45,907 nucleotides of DNA from an uncultured Bacteroidales bacterium (lineage in GTDB: Bacteria; Bacteroidota; Bacteroidia; Bacteroidales; Paludibacteraceae): positions 1-45,907 of the forward strand of contig CALGHE010000085.1 in NCBI GenBank assembly GCA_937915765.1. The letters run 5' to 3'. Both the position numbers and the translations under genes were made by a program. The notes below the pieces were generated by a model. It did not search any database. It worked only from the letters and a program-made list of their open reading frames with translations, and was not told where the DNA came from. Below, piece by piece: positions 16,351-23,360 of this stretch; the stretch's first letter is position 1; the number at the start of each line of letters is the position of its first letter.

Positions 16351-17901
16351 ATGAGTATCATGTCTTTGGATAAAATACAAATGTTGCGTGACAAAAAGGC
16401 GGCGCTGGAGAAGGGTGGCGGCGATGCGGCTCTTGCAAAGCAGCGTGCGGCGGGCAAGATGACTGCTCGTGAACGTATCGAGGAGCTGCTCGACAAGGGC
16501 TCTTTTCAGGAGTACGACCTTTTTGTGAAGCACGAGATTCATGACTTTGGAATGGCTGGCAAGGAACTTGCTGGCGATGGGGTGGTTACTGGCACTGGCA
16601 CAGTCGGAGGCTCGCCGGTTTGTGTCTATGCGCAGGATTTTTCGGTGCAGGGCGGCTCGCTTGGGCTTATGCATGCGCGAAAGATCACAAAAATTATGGA
16701 TCACGCTATAAAGATGAAGGTGCCGTGTATCGGTATTAACGATTCTGGCGGCGCTCGTATTCAGGAGGGGGTTGGTGCTCTGGCCGGTTACGGCGAGATT
16801 TTTTACCGCAACACGATGGCTTCTGGTGTGATTCCGCAGATTTCTGTTATATTGGGTCCTTGCGCTGGCGGCGCTGTGTATTCTCCGGCTCTGACAGATT
16901 TTGTATTTGTTGTGGATAATGTGTCGAAGATGTTTATAACTGGGCCTAATGTGATTGAGACCGTCTTGGGCGAGAAGATTTCGCAGGAGGACCTTGGTGG
17001 GGCAAGGGTGCATGCCGAAATAACGGGCAACGCTCATTTCTTTGCTTCTGATGAAAAGGAGTGCTTTGACATGATTAAGCGTCTGCTTGCTCTTATTCCT
17101 AAAAATAATATGGAAAGGGCTGCCGCTGAAAAGCCTGCCGAGCCTCGTTCCGTGAAAAAGATCGAGGATATTATTCCGTCTGACCCGAAGCAGCCGTATG
17201 ATGTGCGCGATGTAATAAGGGCTATATCAGACAATTCCGATTTCTTTGAGGTGCATGAACTGTTTGCTAAAAATATTGTGGTAGGCTTCGGTCGAATGAA
17301 TGGCGAGACGGTCGGCTTTGTTGCTAATCAGCCGCTTTATCTTGCTGGTGTGCTTGACTGTGACAGTTCTGACAAGGCCGCGCGTTTTATCCGTTATTGC
17401 GACGCTTTCAATATCCCTATCATAACTCTTGAGGATATGCCGGGCTACCTTCCTGGTGTCGATCAGGAACATGCCGGAGTTATTCGTCACGGCGCTAAGA
17501 TGCTTTACGCTTACTCTGAGGCGACGGTGCCGAAATTCACGGTGATTTTGCGAAAGGCTTATGGCGGCGGATATATTGCAATGAACTCAAGGCATTTAGG
17601 TGCTGACTTTGTTTTTGCCCTTCCTAGTGCCGAGATTGCCGTAATGGGTCCTGAAGGGGCTGCTAATATAATCTTTAAGAAGGATATAGCGGAGGCTGAA
17701 AATCAAGATGAAATGCGTAAAGTTAAGGTTCAGGAGTATATTGATAAATTTGCTAACCCGTATGTGGCTGCAGGAAAAGGGTTTATCGATGCGGTGATTG
17801 AACCGTCGGAAACTCGCAAGGCCTTGATTCATGCTCTGTCTCTATCGAAGGGAAAAGATGAGTTCCGTCCTGTGAAAAAGCATGGTGTGCCTCCTTTCTG
17901 A
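16351..17901 (+). CDS. mmdA: Acyl-CoA carboxylase carboxyltransferase subunit (MmdA-like)
   Basis: A 516-residue biotin-dependent carboxyltransferase, of the methylmalonyl-CoA decarboxylase alpha / propionyl-CoA carboxylase beta family. It moves a carboxyl group between biotin and propionyl-/methylmalonyl-CoA, in Bacteroidales usually as part of the succinate-propionate route. Two crotonase-like halves are visible: the N half with GKMTARERIEELLD, VYAQDFSVQGGSLG, INDSGGARIQEGV (oxyanion region) and LGPCAGGAVYSPA; the C half with VGFVANQP, EDMPGYLPG, RKAYGGGYIAMNSRHLGAD and MGPEGAANIIF. The start at 16351 gives MSIMSLDKIQ; the ATG at 16360 is equally possible. The biotin carrier gene follows by 33 bases. 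No biotin carboxylase or membrane decarboxylase subunit is nearby. Confidence 0.95.
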   Translation: MSIMSLDKIQMLRDKKAALEKGGGDAALAKQRAAGKMTARERIEELLDKGSFQEYDLFVKHEIHDFGMAGKELAGDGVVTGTGTVGGSPVCVYAQDFSVQGGSLGLMHARKITKIMDHAIKMKVPCIGINDSGGARIQEGVGALAGYGEIFYRNTMASGVIPQISVILGPCAGGAVYSPALTDFVFVVDNVSKMFITGPNVIETVLGEKISQEDLGGARVHAEITGNAHFFASDEKECFDMIKRLLALIPKNNMERAAAEKPAEPRSVKKIEDIIPSDPKQPYDVRDVIRAISDNSDFFEVHELFAKNIVVGFGRMNGETVGFVANQPLYLAGVLDCDSSDKAARFIRYCDAFNIPIITLEDMPGYLPGVDQEHAGVIRHGAKMLYAYSEATVPKFTVILRKAYGGGYIAMNSRHLGADFVFALPSAEIAVMGPEGAANIIFKKDIAEAENQDEMRKVKVQEYIDKFANPYVAAGKGFIDAVIEPSETRKALIHALSLSKGKDEFRPVKKHGVPPF

Positions 17902-17934
17902 TTTTAAATTGTTTGATTAATTTTTGATTGTGTT

Positions 17935-18243
17935 ATGAACGATTTGTCTGAAATAAAAATAGATTCGGAGGTCTATTATACGTGTCTGACGAGGAAGTAT
18001 TCGCAGCGTAAGGTTTATGAGCCTGCAGATCCGAAGTTGTTGTCGTCTGTTATTCCTGGCACGGTGACTAAGCTTTGCGTTAAGGGCGGTGATGTTGTGA
18101 AGCGTGGCGATTTGCTCCTAATTCTGGAGGCTATGAAGATGGAAAACAGAATTGTCGCGCCGTTTGACGGAGTGATTAAGCGTGTTTGTGTTGCCGAAGG
18201 GGATAAAATTGCGAAGAGTGCAACTATGATTGAGTTTGAATAG
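17935..18243 (+). CDS. Biotin carboxyl carrier protein for the carboxyltransferase
   Basis: A 102-residue protein ending in a biotinyl domain with the canonical AMKM motif (Lys68 in LILEAMKMENRI is the biotin attachment site) and the flanking hairpins PGTVTKLCVKGGDVV and PFDGVIKRVCVAEGDKI. The first 38 residues form a short beta-strand pre-domain (KIDSEVYYTCLTRKY) in place of the Ala/Pro-rich linker of classical carriers. It lies 33 bases after the carboxyltransferase gene and is its evident partner: carboxylated by a biotin carboxylase or decarboxylase encoded elsewhere, then docking on the carboxyltransferase. An intrinsic terminator starts 15 bases after the stop. Confidence 0.93.
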   Translation: MNDLSEIKIDSEVYYTCLTRKYSQRKVYEPADPKLLSSVIPGTVTKLCVKGGDVVKRGDLLLILEAMKMENRIVAPFDGVIKRVCVAEGDKIAKSATMIEFE

Positions 18244-18257
18244 CGCAGAATAAAAGC

Positions 18258-18302
18258 CGTCCCGAAAAAAAAGAGACTTCTTTGTTTTCGGGACGTTTTT
18301 TT
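18258..18302. terminator. Intrinsic terminator after the biotin carrier gene
   Basis: 11-bp perfect stem CGTCCCGAAAA (18258-18268) / TTTTCGGGACG (18285-18295) followed by a run of seven T. On minus the stem is followed by GCTTTTA, so it may also serve the convergent gene ending at 18336. Confidence 0.85.
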
Positions 18303-18335
18303 ATTGAAATCTTTTGAAGATGGCGGAAGCACGTC

Positions 18336-19406
18336 TTATTTGTAGCATCCGTTAACGAACCGCAGTGTCTCGTTCATCACATCTTTTTGCTCCATCTCTA
18401 TACATTTGTTGCTTCCTTTTTGTTCAAGAACCTGTCTTGGTCCACTTTCGTCACCGTAAGATTGGTCGTCGGAAATTTTTGTTATTTCAACTTTTTTAAC
18501 CTCGATGGACTCTTTACCGAATAACCGTGCGAACAGACTTTTGCGTCTTCTTTGCGTCACTTTGATTTCAGAACCGGCGGTCACCGTTCCGTAAGCCTTC
18601 AGCCCTTCGGTGCTTTTTCTGATGGCTTCGTCGTTTGCAGCAATTTCGGCAGCGAAAGCGGCGGAGTCCATAGGAACATAAGGTTCTTCATTTTCGACAA
18701 GACTCAATGTGTCTGCCAATTTTATAGATTCGTCGGCAAGAAGAGAGTCAAGGTCTGTTTGAGAGACTCCGTCAACACCTTTTTTCACTACAGAAGTTAC
18801 GCTTATGCGCACGTTTATGTCGCGGTATTTGCTTTTTTTCGCTTTCGTGCGAGACATCACCATAATTCTGTTTTCGGAGAACGTTTCGCTTTCGCATCCG
18901 TAGTCGTTCCATTTTTTGTAGGTGTTGCCCATCGGATATTTGTCAAGAAGTTTTTCCATGCTTTTGCCTGTTGGCAAATACAGTGATATGACTTCGGAAC
19001 TTCTTTTCATGTTTCTGTGCGCCGCATTTTCCTGCAGACGTACACCAAACGCCCTTATGGTCTTCTCTTCGTCGAGAAAGAACGCAGCAAAGTCAAAAGA
19101 GACCGAACTTGGGTTCATCAAGTCAAGGTTAATCGCCTCTTTGTCGAGATAACTGCATGTTATTTCTGCTTTTGCCGTGTTGAAAAAGACAATGAGCGCA
19201 TCTAAAAATCTGTCATTAGATGAATTTTTTACAGGGATGAAAAATACTGATGTGCTGTCTTCGTACGGCACAACGTCTTCTTTCACTAATGAGACATTGC
19301 AGTCGCTGCCGTTGATTTTGCTTTGTTCAAGAACCTTGACCAAATTGCTCGCGCTCAGAGCGTTGCAAATAAGCGATAATATTATTATGGAAATTAATCT
19401 TTTCAT
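18336..19406 (-). CDS. Exported protein of unknown function
   Basis: A 356-residue protein I do not recognise. Residues 1-19 are a Sec signal peptide (MKRLISIIILSLICNALSAS), so it is periplasmic or surface-exposed. Residues about 25-210 look beta-rich (DSTSVFFIPVKNS, LDALIVFFNTAKAEITCSYL, INVRISVTSVVKKG). A hydrophilic helical part follows (about 215-270, DLDSLLADESIKLADTLSL and AAFAAEIAANDEAIRKS), then a basic patch QRRRKSLFARLFGKES (about 288-303) and a polar tail with two cysteines. It has a good promoter of its own (19437-19466), shares a terminator region with the convergent biotin carrier gene, and is transcribed alone. No catalytic motif is apparent. Confidence 0.8.
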   Translation of the reverse strand: MKRLISIIILSLICNALSASNLVKVLEQSKINGSDCNVSLVKEDVVPYEDSTSVFFIPVKNSSNDRFLDALIVFFNTAKAEITCSYLDKEAINLDLMNPSSVSFDFAAFFLDEEKTIRAFGVRLQENAAHRNMKRSSEVISLYLPTGKSMEKLLDKYPMGNTYKKWNDYGCESETFSENRIMVMSRTKAKKSKYRDINVRISVTSVVKKGVDGVSQTDLDSLLADESIKLADTLSLVENEEPYVPMDSAAFAAEIAANDEAIRKSTEGLKAYGTVTAGSEIKVTQRRRKSLFARLFGKESIEVKKVEITKISDDQSYGDESGPRQVLEQKGSNKCIEMEQKDVMNETLRFVNGCYK

Positions 19407-19436
19407 TGGCTCTATAGTTATTTATGAAAACTCACA

Positions 19437-19466
19437 CAAATATAGAAATATAAATGGGAAGAACAA
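19437..19466 (-). promoter_or_regulatory. Promoter of the unknown exported protein gene
   Basis: Minus-strand TTG (19464-19466) and TATATTTG (19437-19444) separated by exactly 19 bases, close to the Bacteroidetes consensus. The -7 element is 30 bases upstream of the ATG at 19406. Confidence 0.65.
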
Positions 19467-19477
19467 TTAAAAAGGGT

Positions 19478-19507
19478 GAAAAAGTTGAAAGCCGAGGCTC
19501 TTTCAAC
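19478..19507 (-). terminator. Candidate terminator of the menaquinone operon
   Basis: Stem GTTGAAAG / CTTTCAAC (19484-19491 and 19500-19507) with an 8-nt GC-rich loop. On the minus strand it is followed directly by TTTTTC. It lies about 180 bases past the menD stop. Confidence 0.6.
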
Positions 19508-19688
19508 TGGAATTTTAGATTTTCTGTCTTGCTTTATTTCAGATTGTAAGGCTGTGCAAGGGACCGCTACGGTAACTATGGGCGCTGTATCGGGCTGAGG
19601 ATTGATAAAAAGCCGTATGGATATTAGCGACCTTGTTCTGCCAGAGGTATATTTGTGCCGCGAAAGGTCCTTCGTCGTTCAAAAGTTT
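19508..19688. other. Non-coding stretch downstream of menD
   Basis: About 180 bases with no gene I can support. The part around 19555-19630 is more GC-rich and codon-like than other intergenic sequence here; its plus-strand reading gives RDRYGNYGRCIGLRIDKKPY before a stop. It may be a coding relic or part of the 3' leader between menD and its terminator. Confidence 0.3.
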
Positions 19689-21344
19689 TCACAGAACTAT
19701 TTCTAATACGGAACATTTGCTTTCAGAAGAATACACCTTGGTTAACGCCTCGTTTAGAGACTCCTTGTCTGTCGCTTTTGCATAGTTTACGCCGTAAGCG
19801 CAGGCAAGTTGGGCAATATTTACAGAGTGCGGTGTCTCAAAGTACTCTCTCATCTCTTCTAGGTCAGAAGGCCCTTTCAGATTTCTGAATATGCCGCCGC
19901 CGTTGTTGTTTATCACAATTATTTTAAAGTTGTCTGGCAAGTGCTTGTTCCACAGAGCGTTACTGTCGTACAGAAAACTAAGGTCGCCTGTTATCAGCGT
20001 GGTGAAAGAGAAGTCTGATGTCTGCGCTTTTTTTGCAGCAAATCCGGCTGCGGTAGATGTGGAGCCGTCGATGCCGCTGGTTCCTCTGTTTGCAAAGTAT
20101 CTGATGTCTTTCTTGCTGGAGAAAAATTGTCCGAGACGCACGCTAAGTCCGTTGCTCAGATGCAGGTCTGAGTTGTCCGGAAGTGATTTGATGAGAATGT
20201 TGAAAATTTCACGTTCGTTCCAGTCGGAGGTTTCGTGCTCGGCTCCAAATTTTAGTTCAAGTGCGTGATTGCGTTCTGTGAATAAATTTGCAAATAAGTC
20301 TTCCGGATTGTTGTCATGTCTGTTGCAGTTTGCCTTGACTTGTTTTGCGGCAGAAGCAGTAAAGTCCTGCATGGACATTTCAATTTGATGGGACAAAGCT
20401 CCGAAAGTGTCAGCAAGCACGTCTGAAAAATTTACGTTAAAGTGAAAATCCGGCTTGTGCTTTCTGAAAAATAATTTGGCGGATTTTGAAACTAAAGAGC
20501 CTCCGAATGTGATCAGCAGTTCTGGTTTGAACAGCTCCGCTTCGTCTTCGGTTATTGACGAAAACAGTCTTTCTGCGCAGTTTATTATTTTTCTGCCTGG
20601 CCTTACGTTAGAGAGCTGCTCGGCCACCACAATGATGCCGTTCTTGTATTGGCAAATAGTTTCTAAATTCTGTTGCAGTTTATCGCATGGTAACGAAAAG
20701 CCGCCTAAAATCATGACTTTCCTGCTTTTTTCAAATATGGATAAAACATCAGACGGACAGTCGCTTTGTATGGCAGGCACAGAGATTGTTCGTTGTGTAT
20801 ATGCGCCTTCGTCGTCAGCAAGCTTGTATAGAGGTTCTGCAAGCGGAACATTTATATGCACAGGACCTTTCCGTCCTTTTTGAGCAACAGACAAGGCGTT
20901 GTTTGCAATTCGGTTCGCATGCCAAAGGCTCTCTTCGCTTTCGTCTTTCGGAAGTTGGAAAGAAGCTTTGACGATGTTTCTCATAACGTCTCTCTGACGT
21001 ATTGTTTGGCTATCCTCTTGGTCTATCCAAGCTTCGGGTCTGTCTGCTGTTATTACCAAAAGCGGAATTTGCTGATAATAAGCTTCGGCTACGGCTGGCA
21101 TGTAATTGAGGACTGCAGTGCCTGAGGTGCAGATCAAAGCCACTGGCTTTTGTGTTTTTTGAGCGATTCCGAGTGCGAAATAGGCAGCGCTTCGCTCGTC
21201 CACAACAACAAAGTTAGCCCCGCTTTCACGTCTGTTAAAAGCTATGGAGAGGGGCGCGTTTCTGGAACCGGGCGATATGACCGCGTCTATGTCTCCAAGC
21301 GCATGCGTCAGCGCCAAAACTGCTTTTTTATCGGTGTTCTGCAT
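19689..21344 (-). CDS. menD: 2-succinyl-5-enolpyruvyl-6-hydroxy-3-cyclohexene-1-carboxylate synthase
   Basis: A 551-residue thiamine-diphosphate enzyme that condenses isochorismate with 2-oxoglutarate, the second step of menaquinone synthesis. N-terminal Pyr domain: DAVISPGSRNAPLSIAF (the SPGSRN substrate loop) and the ThDP-activating Glu region in PVALICTSGTAVLNYMPAVAEA. Central TH3 domain about 190-330. C-terminal PP domain: FANRGTSGIDGSTSTAAGFA and the ThDP/Mg motif from TGDLSFLYDS to IVINNNGGGIF. An in-frame ATG at 21383 would add 13 residues rich in Gln/Thr with no family similarity. I chose the ATG at 21344, giving a 17-nt overlap with the end of menF. The next pathway genes (menB, menC, menE) are not downstream. 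Confidence 0.95.
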   Translation of the reverse strand: MQNTDKKAVLALTHALGDIDAVISPGSRNAPLSIAFNRRESGANFVVVDERSAAYFALGIAQKTQKPVALICTSGTAVLNYMPAVAEAYYQQIPLLVITADRPEAWIDQEDSQTIRQRDVMRNIVKASFQLPKDESEESLWHANRIANNALSVAQKGRKGPVHINVPLAEPLYKLADDEGAYTQRTISVPAIQSDCPSDVLSIFEKSRKVMILGGFSLPCDKLQQNLETICQYKNGIIVVAEQLSNVRPGRKIINCAERLFSSITEDEAELFKPELLITFGGSLVSKSAKLFFRKHKPDFHFNVNFSDVLADTFGALSHQIEMSMQDFTASAAKQVKANCNRHDNNPEDLFANLFTERNHALELKFGAEHETSDWNEREIFNILIKSLPDNSDLHLSNGLSVRLGQFFSSKKDIRYFANRGTSGIDGSTSTAAGFAAKKAQTSDFSFTTLITGDLSFLYDSNALWNKHLPDNFKIIVINNNGGGIFRNLKGPSDLEEMREYFETPHSVNIAQLACAYGVNYAKATDKESLNEALTKVYSSESKCSVLEIVL

Positions 21345-22467
21345 CGTCTGTTGTGTTTGGCTTGTTTTGTTTAACGTTTTCAATGACGGACAAAAGTGTC
21401 TGCGCCTTTAGCTCCGTCTCGTCCCATTCGTCTTCTGCTGTTGACTCGGAGGTTATCCCGCCGCCGGCAAATAGCACAAATTTGTCCTTTTGCACCTTCA
21501 TGCAGCGAAGGTTGACGAAAAGGTCAAGGCTTTCAGGCCCGTCGGTGGTGCCTATTATTCCGCTGTAATATTCACGGTCAAAGCCTTCTCCTTTTATTAT
21601 TATTTTTTTTGCAACATCTTTTGGCGTGCCGCATACAGCCGGAGTAGGGTGCATCTTTTCTATCAACTGGGCGATGTCGAAATTGTCAGGGACTGTCGCG
21701 CAAAAGTCTGTTCTTATGTGCGACAACGCTCCTGCTTTTACTGTGTGCGGCTGACTTTTTTTCCAGCTGATGCAGCCTGCCTCGTTGAATATGTTTGTCA
21801 GAAAGTCTGTTACGAAATTCTGCTCTCTCTTGTTTTTGTCAGACCATTTTATTGAGTCTGTCGTTTGTGTTGTGCCGGCAAGCGCGACGGTGCTGATTGC
21901 GCTTTTTTCACGTTTGAGGAAACACTCCGGCGTTGCTCCTATCCAGATGCATTCGCTTGGCACATTCAGCCAATACACGAAGGTTTCCGGATATTTGTCA
22001 GACAACTGTTTGAATATTGCGAGCAAGTCCGCGCCCTCTCTGCCTGTCGCCAATGGTCTTGCAAATACAAGTTTATCGACTTCTCCGTTTTTTATCTTGT
22101 CTATGAATTTCCCTGCTCGTTGCAAATATTCTGTTTTTGTCATGCAGGATGTGCTTGTCTCTGTCTGCTTTTCAGAGACTTCAAATTTTGATTTAAGCAG
22201 AAATTCGGCGGTCTCTTTGCTTGCTGATGTCTCTATTCTGAAATCTTCACGGAGAAATAAAACGGGACCTTTGTCGAACGGCACCGCGACGAAGCCTTTG
22301 CAAGAGTTGTTTATTATGTGACTGACAGACGTGTATTTGTCGCATTCCGCATCGTTCTGAACAATCATGGTTAATTTGTCAGAAAAAGGCATGCAGAAAC
22401 AGCAGAACGGGATGTGCCGCTCCAGACATATCTTAATCGCGTCTTCAATCAAAATTTTTTTTGTCAT
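21328..22467 (-). CDS. menF: Isochorismate synthase
   Basis: A 379-residue chorismate-binding enzyme that isomerises chorismate to isochorismate, the committed step to menaquinone. The C-terminal catalytic half has the family motifs: DKLVFARPLATG, FVYWLNVPSECIWIGATPECFL, STVALAGTTQT, MHPTPAVCGTPKD, REYYSGIIGTTDG, LFVNLRCMKV and FAGGGITSEST-AEDEWDET with the Mg-binding Glu residues. The start at ATG 22467 makes an ATGA overlap with the menA stop (22464-22466), a sign of translational coupling; an ATG two codons upstream (22473) is less likely. It overlaps menD by 17 nt. Siderophore isochorismate synthases are similar, but the men neighbours settle the role. Confidence 0.94.
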   Translation of the reverse strand: MTKKILIEDAIKICLERHIPFCCFCMPFSDKLTMIVQNDAECDKYTSVSHIINNSCKGFVAVPFDKGPVLFLREDFRIETSASKETAEFLLKSKFEVSEKQTETSTSCMTKTEYLQRAGKFIDKIKNGEVDKLVFARPLATGREGADLLAIFKQLSDKYPETFVYWLNVPSECIWIGATPECFLKREKSAISTVALAGTTQTTDSIKWSDKNKREQNFVTDFLTNIFNEAGCISWKKSQPHTVKAGALSHIRTDFCATVPDNFDIAQLIEKMHPTPAVCGTPKDVAKKIIIKGEGFDREYYSGIIGTTDGPESLDLFVNLRCMKVQKDKFVLFAGGGITSESTAEDEWDETELKAQTLLSVIENVKQNKPNTTDDAEHR

Positions 22468-23357
22468 ACACAAAGCGCTACAGAAAGTAAAACTGCAAAA
22501 ATTAACATGTTCCGCGAAGATTCTCCAATTAGAACGTTCAGCTCTTTGCCTTTATTGATTTTGCAAAGTTTTTTCCATGAGATGATGTGCAAAACGATGT
22601 AAGCCAATAATAAGGCGGCGTAATAGTTGCAGCTGAGCAAGAGAACGGCGATTGATATAAAGGCGGCAGATAGTCCTGAAAAAAGGTACAGATATTTGCC
22701 AAATGTTTCGCCGAATCTAACTATCACGGTGCGTTTTCCGCTGCGAGCGTCCGTTTCTCTGTCTCTGTAGTTGTTCACGACAAGCAATGTGTTGACTACC
22801 AGTCCAGTCGCTATTGATATGAATGTCAGGTCGCAAGTCCATTCAAATGTCTGAACGTAATATGTGAATCCGACTGCTACAAGGCCGAAGAACAGCACTA
22901 CGGCAATGTCGCCGAGTCCGTTGTAAGACAACGGATACGGCCCTGATGTGTAGAAATACGCAAACAGAACGCAAAATATACCGACAAAGATAATCTTCCA
23001 GTTTGTGAAGAAAAGAAGAGATAGACCGCAAAGACAGCCTGCAGCTATCACGATGGCGATGCCTTTCTTCATGGCACTTTCCGTAATCCAGCCTTGCGAT
23101 GTGGCCCGTTGCGGCCCAAGCCGGTCTTCGCCGTCGCTGCCTTTAAGATAATCGTACAGGTCGTTTATCAAATTTGCGGCTATTTGCATCATAATGGCGA
23201 ACAGAAGGCACGCCAAGGTCTGCCGCCATGCAAATTTGCCGTCGTGAAAAGCCATGGCGCAGCCTACCAAAACCGGCACTATTGCCGCAGCTAATGTCTT
23301 GGGGCGTGCCGCCAAGAGCCACGCTTTTACTGAATTTTGTTTAACCTCTTCCATCAT
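22464..23357 (-). CDS. menA: 1,4-dihydroxy-2-naphthoate polyprenyltransferase
   Basis: A 297-residue UbiA-family membrane prenyltransferase that attaches the polyprenyl chain to 1,4-dihydroxy-2-naphthoate, giving demethylmenaquinone. It begins VKAWLLAARPKTLAAAIVPVLVG, the typical MenA N-terminus. The first Asp-rich motif is NLINDLYDYLKGSDGEDRLG (about 64-83) and the second is VNNYRDRETDARSGKRT (about 185-201); both coordinate Mg-diphosphate. About eight or nine hydrophobic helices cover the rest. It starts 3 bases after the M16 protease stop codon and overlaps menF by 4 nt, so all four genes are one transcript. A second ATG lies one codon in (23354). Confidence 0.95.
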   Translation of the reverse strand: MMEEVKQNSVKAWLLAARPKTLAAAIVPVLVGCAMAFHDGKFAWRQTLACLLFAIMMQIAANLINDLYDYLKGSDGEDRLGPQRATSQGWITESAMKKGIAIVIAAGCLCGLSLLFFTNWKIIFVGIFCVLFAYFYTSGPYPLSYNGLGDIAVVLFFGLVAVGFTYYVQTFEWTCDLTFISIATGLVVNTLLVVNNYRDRETDARSGKRTVIVRFGETFGKYLYLFSGLSAAFISIAVLLLSCNYYAALLLAYIVLHIISWKKLCKINKGKELNVLIGESSRNMLIFAVLLSVALCV

Positions 23358-23360
23358 ATT

